DNA of 64,000 nucleotides from Peteryoungia rhizophila (lineage in GTDB: Bacteria; Pseudomonadota; Alphaproteobacteria; Rhizobiales; Rhizobiaceae): assembly GCF_004912145.1 (NCBI RefSeq), contig NZ_STGT01000004.1, positions 434,001-498,000 of the forward strand, given 5' to 3'. The position numbers and the translations under genes were made by a program. Positions 17,759 through 26,284 of the stretch are shown piece by piece; the first letter of the stretch is position 1, and each line of letters begins with the position of its first letter. The notes below the pieces were generated by a model. That model was not told the origin of the DNA, ran no database searches, and worked only from the letters and a program-made list of their open reading frames with translations.

Positions 17759-18310
17759 ATGTCCAGAATTACACTTATCGACCCGGCCAAGGCAACAGGC
17801 CGCACATCGGAACAGCTTGCCCAAATCAAGGGTGCGTTCGGAATGGTGCCGAACATGTTCAAGGCCGCAGCAAACTCTGAAGCTGCCCTGACCAGCATGT
17901 GGGGCGCTTTTGGCGCACTCGGCGCCGGTCGTCTCGGCGCAAAGCTTGGCGAGCAGATCGCCGTCGCAATCGCCGACCGCAACAACTGCAACTATTGCCT
18001 TGCCGCTCACACAGGCCTCGGCCGCAAAGCTGGTGCCACGGCAAACGAGATGTCCGAAGCCCAGGCTGGCCGCTCAGCCGATCCCCGGACAGCAGCCGCC
18101 CTTACCTTTGTTCTTGCCGTCATCGACGCACGGGCTGGGATCGAAACGGCTGATGTCGAGGCTTTGCGTGCTGCCGGTTTCGACGACGAGGAAGTCGTAG
18201 AGATCGTCGCACACATTGCCCTGAACCTGTTCACCAACTACCTGAACGTCGCTCTCGACGTCCCTGTAGATTTCCCAGGTGTGAGGCTCACGCGAGCAGC
18301 AGCCGCCTGA
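17759..18310 (+). CDS. Carboxymuconolactone decarboxylase/AhpD-like protein
   Basis: The 183-residue protein matches the CMD/AhpD fold. The catalytic motif is Cys77-N-Y-Cys80-L-A-A-His84, preceded by the Glu of the LGEQIAVAIAD helix, as in AhpD-type alkylhydroperoxidases that shuttle thiol electrons. Typical CMD-family length is 140-190. The gene sits between an exported protein and a thioredoxin-like protein, which supports a peroxide- or thiol-related role over a decarboxylase role. Hairpins lie on both sides of the gene. Its physiological substrate is unknown. Confidence 0.88.
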   Translation: MSRITLIDPAKATGRTSEQLAQIKGAFGMVPNMFKAAANSEAALTSMWGAFGALGAGRLGAKLGEQIAVAIADRNNCNYCLAAHTGLGRKAGATANEMSEAQAGRSADPRTAAALTFVLAVIDARAGIETADVEALRAAGFDDEEVVEIVAHIALNLFTNYLNVALDVPVDFPGVRLTRAAAA

Positions 18311-18318
18311 GCCAGGTT

Positions 18319-18348
18319 GGGCGGATAGAGCGCTTCTCTGATCCGCCC
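18319..18348 (+). promoter_or_regulatory. Intercistronic hairpin after the AhpD-like gene
   Basis: GGGCGGAT at 18319-18326 pairs perfectly with ATCCGCCC at 18341-18348 around a 14-base loop. It starts 8 bases after the stop codon and is not followed by T residues. It mirrors the hairpin at 17692-17723. Confidence 0.55.
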
Positions 18349-18370
18349 TAACAACACAAGGATAGAGATC

Positions 18371-18934
18371 ATGCCTAAGACAATTTCCACGCTCGCCCCC
18401 GAATGGGCGGTGAGCGAATGGTTCAATACGCCTTCACCGCTGACGCTCGCCGCCCTGCGCGGTCGCCCGGTCCTCATTCACAGTTTCCAGCTGCTCTGCC
18501 CCGGTTGTGTTGCGGAATCCATTCCGCAGGTCCAGCGCATCGAACGCGTTTTCGGTCATACAGATCTGCAGGTCATCGGCATTCATACGGTGTTCGAACA
18601 TCACGCAGCCATGTCTCCCCTGACCCTGAAGGCCTTCCTGCACGAGTATCGGATCAAGCATCCTGTAGGCGTCGATCAGGCGGATGGGCAAACCGACACG
18701 CCCATCACCATGCGGCGCTTTGCCTTGCGTGGTACCCCCTCTTCAATCCTGATTGGCCGTGATGGCTCGATTATCCATCAGACATTTGGGGTCGAGGAAG
18801 ACATGATGGTCGGAGCGCGCATTGCCATGGCTCTGTCTGCCCCCGTGGCCGATGAGATCGCAACGACGACACAGCAGAACGATGCGGGATGTGCCGACGG
18901 CCGTTGCGAACTTCCATCTCATAGCGCCGTATGA
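18371..18934 (+). CDS. Thioredoxin-like redoxin (TlpA/AhpC-TSA superfamily)
   Basis: The 187-residue protein has a thioredoxin-like fold with a Cys43-Pro-Gly-Cys46 active site in the segment HSFQLLCPGCVAESIPQ, and the cis-proline region RGTPSSILIG. It has no signal peptide, so it should act in the cytoplasm. The C-terminal tail carries another Cys pair (GCADGRC), which may pass electrons or bind metal. It is the third thiol-active gene of the cassette and lies 60 bp after the AhpD-like gene. Peroxiredoxin versus disulfide reductase activity cannot be told apart here. Confidence 0.85.
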   Translation: MPKTISTLAPEWAVSEWFNTPSPLTLAALRGRPVLIHSFQLLCPGCVAESIPQVQRIERVFGHTDLQVIGIHTVFEHHAAMSPLTLKAFLHEYRIKHPVGVDQADGQTDTPITMRRFALRGTPSSILIGRDGSIIHQTFGVEEDMMVGARIAMALSAPVADEIATTTQQNDAGCADGRCELPSHSAV

Positions 18935-18941
18935 GGGTGTC

Positions 18942-19664
18942 ATGGCAAAGACTGCCCTCGTGCTGCGGCACGTGCATTTCGAGGACCTGGGCTCCTTCTT
19001 GGGCCCGTTAGAAAGCGCTGGATACCGCATTCGCTATTCTGACCTCGCGGACAACGACTTCTGCCGCGGTGACCCCTTAGAACCCGATTTGTTGATCATT
19101 CTCGGCGGGCCAATTGGAGTTTATGAAGATTCCGCCTATCAGTTCATTTCTGGTGAGCGCGCATTCATCAAAACTCGTGTGGCAGCGGAGCGACCAACGC
19201 TTGGTGTATGTCTGGGCGCTCAACTCATTGCCTCCGCCCTCGGCGGAGAAGTGTTTTCCTCCGGTGTGAAGGAGATTGGCTTTTCAACCCTGCAACTCAC
19301 CGAAGTAGGGCGAGCGAGCCCCCTACGTCATGTCGAAGGCGTTGCAGCCCTTCATTGGCACGGAGACACTTACTCCCTGCCCCCGGGTGCAGCGAATTTA
19401 GCGTCATCTCAGCTTGTGTCCCAACAGGCGTTTTCGGTAGGGCCTAACATTCTCGGCCTGCAATTCCATCTGGAGGCCGAAACAACGTACACCTTTGAGC
19501 GCTGGCTAGTTGGTCACGCAGCTGAGCTAGCTCAAGCGGGAATAGATGTTCCCGCACTGAGACGTGAGGGACAGGAGCATGGCCCGCACCTGCGAAGGGC
19601 GGCTTTGCTCGTGCTGAAGGATTGGCTGGATCAAGTATTTGTTGACGGCACGCGCGTCCGGTGA
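18942..19664 (+). CDS. Class I glutamine amidotransferase-like protein
   Basis: The 240-residue protein has the class I amidotransferase triad: nucleophile Cys90 in LGVCLGAQLIA, and His with Glu in LQFHLEAE. There is no fused synthetase domain, so it belongs to the stand-alone GMP-synthase-like group (like YfeJ or gamma-glutamyl hydrolase relatives) that acts on small glutamyl compounds. It starts 7 bp after the thioredoxin-like gene. A link to glutathione or a glutamyl thiol would fit the cassette but is inference. Confidence 0.86.
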   Translation: MAKTALVLRHVHFEDLGSFLGPLESAGYRIRYSDLADNDFCRGDPLEPDLLIILGGPIGVYEDSAYQFISGERAFIKTRVAAERPTLGVCLGAQLIASALGGEVFSSGVKEIGFSTLQLTEVGRASPLRHVEGVAALHWHGDTYSLPPGAANLASSQLVSQQAFSVGPNILGLQFHLEAETTYTFERWLVGHAAELAQAGIDVPALRREGQEHGPHLRRAALLVLKDWLDQVFVDGTRVR

Positions 19665-19709
19665 TTTTGGAGATCTCGTATCAGGAACGTAGCACCTGCG
19701 GTCAAAGGC

Positions 19710-19759
19710 GGTGGTGACGACTAGGTAATCGCGACGCCGCAGGTTACCGTGTCACCACC
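19710..19759 (+). terminator. Nested hairpin after the redox cassette
   Basis: GGTGGTGAC at 19710-19718 pairs with GTCACCACC at 19751-19759, and inside it GGTAA (19724-19728) pairs with TTACC (19744-19748). It lies 45 bases after the last gene. It lacks a T tract; it may be a transcript end or stabiliser. Confidence 0.4.
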
Positions 19760-20150
19760 TTAGTCCCCAAGATGGTTGTCCATCATAAGTGATCCTATGA
19801 AGACCCATCACCTATGCCTTTGGCCGACTTGAGCACCTCTGTCGACCCGTAGCCCTTAGAGGCCAAGGGCGTGGTGCGGGAAGGAATATCTCCTGAATTT
19901 GCACATCATCTAGGCAGACCAACCCTAGCGGATATGGTGTGAACCATCCCGCCGACCGAATATAGCTAAGACTGTGAGCTGGTCCGGGCGCATCAGGTTC
20001 AGTCGCCTGAATGTGGTCAGCATACGTTGGACTGAAACCGGTTTGATGCAGTGAGCGGTCGGCGGCATTTTGCAGCTGCGGCATCCCACATTATCGCTGT
20101 TGCGCACTTTGCACTTGCCGACGTGTTCATGAACCGCGAGGTTTAACGAA
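19760..20150. other. Intergenic, nothing recognised
   Basis: About 390 bases between convergent units. Short frames only; none recognised. Confidence 0.4.
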
Positions 20151-20840
20151 TTACTTACGCCCGTCTAGCCGCTCTGACCAACTCTCTATCTTCCCAGATG
20201 ACAATCGTTTGGCTGCGTGAAGGCGCCACCCTTCAGCAAGAGAGGGCAAGGCGGCAATAGCCTGAAGCTCATCGCGGTTTAGCGGATCGATATAGAACGT
20301 TCTCCATATTCGCCGGATCGTCCATTCTTTCCATGGTCGATCAATCAGCATCAGCTCATCATCGGGTGACACCATCCCCGGCTCCAAGACGCGGTAATAC
20401 CAGCCAGTCATGCCGGTGTCTTGTACTTGCTTTGCCATGCCATTCATCGCGAAGCGTTCGTTTAGCTTCCAGCAGGGTTGCCGACCTTGACTGACCTGAA
20501 GCGTTGCAGAACCAAGGCGAAATACGTCCCCAACGGCCACGTCATTTTCAATCGCGCCTATGGTGGAGAGATTCTCCCCAAAGGCGCCAGGTCTAAGAAG
20601 TAACGGGTGTGCTCCAATCGCGGCAGACCAAGTCTTGTAGTGCTCAACCGGATATTGGTGAACCGCTTTCTCTGGTCCCCCATGGCGCTGAACATCACCC
20701 TGTGCATCACCCACAAATCCAGTCTTCGTCAGCATTAGAGAATGCCGAACTGGTGATTTCGCAATGCCACTGGGCACGGATTTCGGACCTAGTCCAGCAA
20801 CTGTGCCGACGAGCAGTCCGATGAGTTTCAGCTGCATCAT
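20151..20840 (-). CDS. MOSC-domain protein, YiiM-like
   Basis: The 229-residue protein matches the YiiM group: a MOSC beta-barrel with the landmarks GDAQGDVQRHGGPEKAVHQYP and GAFGENLST, the conserved Cys in SQGRQPCWKLNERF, and a C-terminal three-helix part. MOSC proteins carry sulfur or bind the molybdenum cofactor; YiiM reduces N-hydroxylated compounds. It starts at 20840 (a second ATG follows immediately). It is read in the same direction as the catalase gene 83 bp upstream and may be transcribed with it. Confidence 0.88.
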   Translation of the reverse strand: MMQLKLIGLLVGTVAGLGPKSVPSGIAKSPVRHSLMLTKTGFVGDAQGDVQRHGGPEKAVHQYPVEHYKTWSAAIGAHPLLLRPGAFGENLSTIGAIENDVAVGDVFRLGSATLQVSQGRQPCWKLNERFAMNGMAKQVQDTGMTGWYYRVLEPGMVSPDDELMLIDRPWKEWTIRRIWRTFYIDPLNRDELQAIAALPSLAEGWRLHAAKRLSSGKIESWSERLDGRK

Positions 20841-20923
20841 TTTGATTTACTCGTTTGAGCTAAGAGCTCTTCCCACGTTAGCTCCAACTGCGAAAACGTG
20901 TCTGAGCGAACAAACCGGATCTA

Positions 20924-22384
20924 TCAAGTTACCAGCGCGTGTGACGGAGCCGAGTGGGAGGCTAGTGCCTGAACAATACCGTCTCCATAAGAACGATCGG
21001 CGCGCCTGCAATTCTCAATATGCCGCTGCTGAACTTCCAATCCAGCCTCTCTGATAGCTCTTGCTGTGTTTTCACAAAGCATTTTTTGCTGGTGGTGCGA
21101 CATCAGCCGAAACAGATTTCCAGGCTGTTCATAGTGGTCTTCGATCATCCGGTTGTCATAGTGATCAGCATGTCCCGTCAATTGAAGCGCGAAGTCTTTC
21201 TCGCAGCCGCTTTTCCATTCCCCGATCGAATTCGGGTAGTAAGCGATCGCTGCGCCGTAGTTCCCATCCACCCGCATTAGACCGTCGCGGTGAAACGAAT
21301 GATAGGGGCATTTTGGCGCGTTGATCGGGATACTCATGTGGTTCACTCCGAGCCGATAGCGCTGTGCGTCACCATAAGAGAACAACCGAGCTTGCAACAT
21401 ACGGTCGGGTGAGAAGCCGATACCGGGCACCACGTTCGCTGGCGTAAAAGCTGCCTGCTCCACCTCGGCGAAAACGTTGCTAGGATTCCGGTTTAGTTCC
21501 AGCACGCCGACCTCTATCAGCGGATAATCCGCCTTCGGCCAGACCTTCGTAACATCGAAGGGGTCGTGTCGGTGAGAACTTGCTTCATGTTCGGTCATGA
21601 CCTGGATCGCCAGCGTCCAGCGCGGAAAGTTTCCTCTCTCCAGGGCCTCGTATAGATCGCGCTGATGGCTTTCACGATCATGACCTATCACGCGCTCAGC
21701 CTCTTCGTCGGTGAGATTGTGAACTCCCTGCTGACTACGCCAGTGAAATTTGACCCACACATGCTCGCCTATGTTGTTAGTAAAGCTAAACGTATGGGAG
21801 CCAAAGCCATGCATGGTCCGATAGGACCGCGGTATCCCACGGTCGCTCATAACGATCGTCACCTGGTGGAGCGCCTCCGGCAGCAGCGTCCAGAAATCCC
21901 AGTTGCTGTGCGCATTTCGCATTCCCGTGCGCGGATCACGTTTGACTGCATGGTTAAGATCGGGGAACCGCAGCGGGTCTCTGAAAAAGAAGACTGGTGT
22001 GTTGTTGCCGACGAGATCCCAGTTTCCTTCTTCAGTGTAGAATTTCACTGCAAAGCCACGGATGTCGCGTTCGGCATCGGCCGCCCCCCTTTCACCGGCA
22101 ACCGTCGAAAACCGTACAAACACCGGAGTCTGTTTGCCAACACTGGCGAATAGCGAAGCCTTGGTAAACCGGGTGATGTCCTTGGTGAGGGTGAAAGTGC
22201 CGTGGGCCCCGGAGCCTTTAGCGTGCATCCGGCGCTCTGGGATGACTTCTCTGTCGAAATGGGCGAGCTTTTCAATTAGCCAGGTGTCTTCTAACAAGGC
22301 AGGCCCACGACTGCCAGCCGTCTTGATATTGAGATTATCAACAACGGGCGCGCCGCTAGCATGCGTTAACTTTTTATCGGTCAT
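20924..22384 (-). CDS. Monofunctional haem catalase (small-subunit clade)
   Basis: The 487-residue catalase has the usual length of the small-subunit, clade 3 type. Active-site His54 is in [14 protein letters not shown], Asn127 is in [10 protein letters not shown], and the haem-ligand Tyr337 is in [14 protein letters not shown]. It degrades hydrogen peroxide in the cytoplasm. The start at 22384 is chosen because GGAGAAT lies just upstream and the sequence opens [14 protein letters not shown], as in relatives; the frame continues upstream to 22438. It is part of a peroxide/thiol neighbourhood with the cassette at 16-20 kb and the flavin oxidoreductase at 22502. Confidence 0.95.
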   Translation of the reverse strand: MTDKKLTHASGAPVVDNLNIKTAGSRGPALLEDTWLIEKLAHFDREVIPERRMHAKGSGAHGTFTLTKDITRFTKASLFASVGKQTPVFVRFSTVAGERGAADAERDIRGFAVKFYTEEGNWDLVGNNTPVFFFRDPLRFPDLNHAVKRDPRTGMRNAHSNWDFWTLLPEALHQVTIVMSDRGIPRSYRTMHGFGSHTFSFTNNIGEHVWVKFHWRSQQGVHNLTDEEAERVIGHDRESHQRDLYEALERGNFPRWTLAIQVMTEHEASSHRHDPFDVTKVWPKADYPLIEVGVLELNRNPSNVFAEVEQAAFTPANVVPGIGFSPDRMLQARLFSYGDAQRYRLGVNHMSIPINAPKCPYHSFHRDGLMRVDGNYGAAIAYYPNSIGEWKSGCEKDFALQLTGHADHYDNRMIEDHYEQPGNLFRLMSHHQQKMLCENTARAIREAGLEVQQRHIENCRRADRSYGDGIVQALASHSAPSHALVT

Positions 22385-22501
22385 GCTATTCTCCGATCGT
22401 TTGCGTCGTTTAGCTGGTTCACCTGACTCCGACATCATCTTTGCTTCAGTTTATACGGAAGTCAGTTTCGTGGCACAGATTGAGGGCGCCAGAGGCGCGT
22501 T

Positions 22502-23872
22502 TCATGCATATTCTTGGTAGGCAAGGTCACCTATTAGCGTGGGCACGAGCTCGGAAACTGTAGGATGTATAGGCACGGCCCACTTGAGCTCGGATGTTGC
22601 GGCCTGTAGATTCATGGCAGTCAGAATACTGTGGATCGCTTCGTCTCCGCCCGTCCCCAAAATTGCTGCTCCGAGAATACGATCCGTCTCCGCGTCAGCA
22701 ATAAGCTTCATGAACCCAAGGACCTCACCTTTCTCTATCGCTCTTCCCACCTTGCTCATTGGACGGCGCGAAATCTTGAGCCGGTAGCCGGCCTTTAGCG
22801 CTTGCTGCTCGCTTAATCCGACGCGGCCTAAAGGCGGATCGATATAAAGGGCATAGCCGACAATTCGATCGGAGACCTTCCGGTCGTCACCGTCAAGAAG
22901 ATTGGCCGCCACGATCTCAAAGTCATTGTAAGAAGTATGAGTGAACGCGCCCCGGCCGTTGCAGTCCCCCAACGCGTAGACACCGTCCACACTTGTCTGC
23001 AGATGTTCATTTACGACGATGTAGCCGTGACGATCGAGATCGATGCCTGCCCTTTCCAGCCCGAGATCGTCGGTATTCGGCTTGCGGCCCACCGCTACCA
23101 GAAGGTGGCTTCCACGAATGGTTGTCTTATTCGTGTGAACCAATATGTCATCGTCCAGCTTTCCAATGGAGGTCACATCACATTGAAGAAGAAGTTCGAT
23201 TTGGTCCTGCCGGAGAATATCGGCGATTGCTGCCGATATATCTAAGTCCTCTCGCGAAGCTACACGCGGGCCGCGCTCGATGATTGTCACCTCAGCACCG
23301 AATCGTCGGTACATTTGAGCAAATTCAAGACCTATATAGCTTCCCCCCAAAACAATAAGATGTCTTGGCAGCTCACGAAGGGCTATGATTGAGCTGCTAG
23401 TTAGATGAGGCACAGTAGCCAGTCCCGGTACATCTGGAATATACGGACGGGCGCCAACGTTGATGAATATCTGCGGGGCGCAATAGCATTCACTATCGAC
23501 CGACACAGTTTTCTCACCGATGAACCGCGCATGGCCGTAGACGATATCCACCGTCTGAAGACTGTTCAGCCAAGAGGCCAGACCACCTCTTGCGTGTAGC
23601 GTCACCGCTTCGGCGCGATCCGCCACGACATTCATATCGACGGAAACATTTATGCCAGAGCTAACACCGAATTCAGAAGCGCGGCGCGCCACCTCCGCAG
23701 TCTTGGCACATGCAACCAGCGTTTTGGTGGGCATACATCCGGCATTTACGCAGGTGCCGCCGAGATACTTTCGCTCAATAAGCGCCACTTTTGCACCCAT
23801 GGCAGCCATTCGTGCGGCAAGGAAGGGAGCGGCTTGTCCCGCGCCTAGAAAGATCGCATCATATTTCTTCAT
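22502..23872 (-). CDS. Class I flavin disulfide oxidoreductase (mercuric reductase/Lpd-like)
   Basis: The 456-residue protein has an FAD-binding GxGxxAP motif at the N-terminus, redox-active Cys41 and Cys46 in GGTCVNAGCMPTK, an NAD(P)-binding GGSYIGLEFAQ motif and the C-terminal HPTVSE active-site His. It lacks the N-terminal metal-binding domain and C-terminal Cys pair of true MerA, so mercury reduction is unlikely. It belongs to the MerA-like/dihydrolipoamide-dehydrogenase-like group of unknown substrate. The start overlaps the stop of the DUF4126 gene by 4 bases (ATGA), a sign of translational coupling. Confidence 0.9.
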   Translation of the reverse strand: MKKYDAIFLGAGQAAPFLAARMAAMGAKVALIERKYLGGTCVNAGCMPTKTLVACAKTAEVARRASEFGVSSGINVSVDMNVVADRAEAVTLHARGGLASWLNSLQTVDIVYGHARFIGEKTVSVDSECYCAPQIFINVGARPYIPDVPGLATVPHLTSSSIIALRELPRHLIVLGGSYIGLEFAQMYRRFGAEVTIIERGPRVASREDLDISAAIADILRQDQIELLLQCDVTSIGKLDDDILVHTNKTTIRGSHLLVAVGRKPNTDDLGLERAGIDLDRHGYIVVNEHLQTSVDGVYALGDCNGRGAFTHTSYNDFEIVAANLLDGDDRKVSDRIVGYALYIDPPLGRVGLSEQQALKAGYRLKISRRPMSKVGRAIEKGEVLGFMKLIADAETDRILGAAILGTGGDEAIHSILTAMNLQAATSELKWAVPIHPTVSELVPTLIGDLAYQEYA

Positions 23873-24330
23873 GACACGGCCGCCACAGTGAGAACTGCAG
23901 TTACTATAGCGATGGCGTCTTCGATGAGTGCCGCGGGTCGGTCACTGCCTAAGCGTCCTGCGAGGTAGTTCCGCACGGAAGCACCGCCAAGTGTTCCCAG
24001 AACCGCTCCGAGCGTGCCCAAAGCCAACCCGACGAGCCAGTGCCCCTGTACAGCCATAATGGCCGCACCGCTAAATGCGCCCGTGAAGAGGCGTGTCCCG
24101 AATTGGACAGGGACTCGCCGGGAGGGTGTGCTCGGCAACTGGTCCGCTATGAACTCGGCGAATGCCAGAATAGAAAGCGCCAGGACGCTTCCAGCAGATC
24201 CGATGAAGGAAAAGCTGCTTTGAGAGTAGTCTAGCCAGCCGAGGTACGCGGCCCAAGCTATAGCAGCAGGCGCAGTCATAGCTCGTAGACCGGCCACTAT
24301 CCCGATCATCAAAGTTAACAAGGCCAACAT
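23869..24330 (-). CDS. DUF4126 family membrane protein
   Basis: The 153-residue hydrophobic protein has four or five predicted spans and reads like DUF4126 (opening IGIVAGLRAMTAPAAIAWAAYLGWL, ending with an EDAIAIVTA segment). The function of DUF4126 is unknown. Its 3' end overlaps the flavin oxidoreductase start by 4 bases, so the pair is almost certainly co-translated. In many proteobacteria these two families are neighbours, which supports a shared but unknown membrane-redox task. Confidence 0.8.
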   Translation of the reverse strand: MLALLTLMIGIVAGLRAMTAPAAIAWAAYLGWLDYSQSSFSFIGSAGSVLALSILAFAEFIADQLPSTPSRRVPVQFGTRLFTGAFSGAAIMAVQGHWLVGLALGTLGAVLGTLGGASVRNYLAGRLGSDRPAALIEDAIAIVTAVLTVAAVS

Positions 24331-24431
24331 TAAATAAACCCTTTCTGGCGTCTGCGTTGTTCATCCAACGGGGTGCCTTTGGACAACATCGTGCCGAACA
24401 GGGAGGTGTGAATCTAGTAAAGCGTCGTAAA

Positions 24432-25264
24432 TGACCTGAGCCCCTGAACTTCCACCAGAATTTGGTGGAGTCCGTCAGGTCAAGGAGCCGGACGGATCAA
24501 GCGTTCACGTTTCACAGAAGAACAGATCATCGGGTAGCTTCTGAGCGGCGGCGCTTCGTTTACCGGCGCCTCCACGCCATGGTCAACCAGGCAGGGACCG
24601 TCATGAACCTGAAGAAGCTTCGACGTCATTATCGGGAGGAGAAGCTGACGGGGCGCAAGCGTGTAGCTGAAGGCCGGCCTTGGAACGAGGCGCCCTCTGG
24701 CTCTGCCCTCACGGCCCAACGAGCGCTGGAGCCTGGACTTCATCAGCGATGTCTTCACCGACAGCTGCGGATTCCGTGTTCTGGGGGTGGTCGACGACTC
24801 CACGCGTGAATGCCTGTGGCTGGTCACAGACACATCGCTGTCAGGCGCTCGGCTTGCCTCGGACCGGACAGTCTCATCGTCAGACGCGGCAACCGAGGAC
24901 GATTGTCTCGGGCAACGGCACGGGGATGACCAGCATTGCCGGCCTCAAACGGTGCCAGCAAACCAAGGTCGAATGGCACTGCATCGCCCCCGGCAAGCAG
25001 ATGCAAAACGCCTTCGTGGAAAGCTTCAATGGCAGCCCCCGTGACCAACGCCTGAACGAGACGCTGTTCTCGTCGCTCACCCAAGCCCGCACCGCCTTCA
25101 TTGTACGGAAGGAGGATTACAACAGAAACAGACCGCACTCGTCGCTGGCAATATCACTCCCGACGAGTTCACAATGAAAATGGCTATGGAAAACAGGCTG
25201 CATGAGGCTAGATTGAAAACCCAAGACTCCCCCGAAAATTGGAGGGACGTCGGGTCTGAAGTCG
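24432..25264 (+). mobile_element. Decayed IS3-family element (IS511-like)
   Basis: The left end shows TGACCTGA at 24432, inverted nearby as TCAGGTCA at 24475-24482. An OrfA start-like piece (RSRFTEEQIIG, near 24500-24535) is followed by OrfB-like frames: VYRRLHAMVNQAG, WSLDFISDVFTD, VVDDSTRECLWLV, VSGNGTGMTS and WHCIAPGKQMQNAFVESFNG. These match the DDE integrase of this subgroup in order but with frameshifts, a large internal deletion of OrfA/OrfB, and no intact frame. The right end is uncertain; a weak inverted copy of the left end may lie near 25250-25264. It is not able to transpose on its own. Confidence 0.75.
24680..25177 (+). pseudogene. IS3-family OrfB fragment within the decayed element
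   Basis: The longest remaining frame covers only the C-terminal part of the transposase. The catalytic Glu segment is visible (GKQMQNAFVESFNG), and a conserved downstream NETLFSSLTQAR and DYNRNRPHSSL region follows. The first catalytic Asp lies in a different frame (WSLDFISDVFTD), so at least one frameshift separates them. The normal C-terminal end is also lost. Confidence 0.75.
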
Positions 25265-25456
25265 AGTGACGCCTGGCAAGCGCCACTCGGTTTTTGCCCA
25301 TCACGACCTTGCTCTCACTGGTGCGAGGCGGATCCGCACGGATATCTGTAGAGGCAACGACAATGCACCACTGGAGACGGTTGAGCAGAACCTAATCAGA
25401 TGCCAAGGCTTTATGTTAGTCCGTGCGCTGGCATTGTTCACTTTGACTAGCGAAGG

Positions 25457-26101
25457 TTATGCTGCGGCGAAATTGGCGCGCCCCGCCTCAGAGATCTTAA
25501 GTATTTCAGCCATGCGAACTAAATCAGGAAGCGTCCTAGCGCCCATTTTTCGCATTGCCGCCCCGCGATGCATCTTCACAGTGATCTCGCTAAGGCCCAG
25601 TTCACCGGCGACCTGTTTGTTCAAAAGCCCCGCCGTTACCATACTCATGACTTGCTGCTCACGCAGCGACATGGCCTTGAACGATTTAGCGAGCCGTTCC
25701 GCATTGGAACTTGCTTGGCGGCCCATCCTATCTTTTTCGATCGCAACACCGACAGCATCCAGTAATTCTTGATCCCGAAACGGTTTTGGCAGGAAATCGA
25801 CTGCGCCGGCCTTCATTGCTCTTACTGACATTGGAACATCCGCGTGCCCTGTCATCATGACCACCGGAAGGTCCACCCCGTACTGCGCAAGCTTACACTG
25901 AAAGTCCAGTCCGCTGATGCCTGGCAGCCTCACATCCAGCAGGAGGCATCCAGGCTCCGGTCCGCGCTTTGCAACCAGAAACTCTTCTACGTTTGAGAAC
26001 GTATTGCAACCTACTCCTACACTGTCGAACAGGAGTGACAGGGCTTGTGCGAGAGAAGCATCATCATCGATGACATACACAGTGGAAGCATTTGCTGACA
26101 T
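25457..26101 (-). CDS. FixJ/NarL-type response regulator
   Basis: The 214-residue protein has a receiver domain (phospho-acceptor Asp56 in CLLLDVRLPG, Thr in VVMMTGHAD, Lys in FLPKPF) and a C-terminal LuxR-type HTH (SLREQQVMSMVTAGLLNKQVA...ITVKMHR). This is the FixJ/TodT/StyR layout. The start at 26101 begins the receiver; the frame runs on to 26161 without support. It is read on the same strand as, and about 180 bp downstream of, the histidine kinase at 26285, so the two are likely partners. Confidence 0.9.
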   Translation of the reverse strand: MSANASTVYVIDDDASLAQALSLLFDSVGVGCNTFSNVEEFLVAKRGPEPGCLLLDVRLPGISGLDFQCKLAQYGVDLPVVMMTGHADVPMSVRAMKAGAVDFLPKPFRDQELLDAVGVAIEKDRMGRQASSNAERLAKSFKAMSLREQQVMSMVTAGLLNKQVAGELGLSEITVKMHRGAAMRKMGARTLPDLVRMAEILKISEAGRANFAAA

Positions 26102-26284
26102 TGCCGAACTCCGTTCTAATGATGCCCGGCGTGGGCTTCTTGACGATTGGCAATATCCCATGAAAGGCGCGGACGGGCGAATAAAAAGGTGTAAACCCGC
26201 ATTCAGGAAGTTACAGATGCGCCAAGAAGGTCCGTGATTAGTGACTATGGAGCGAGAATTCCATCTGAAGACGGTGAAGAAACA

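Noticed and set aside
22502..23872. Annotation as mercuric reductase (merA)
   Set aside because: There is no heavy-metal-associated N-terminal domain, no C-terminal Cys pair and no mer operon.
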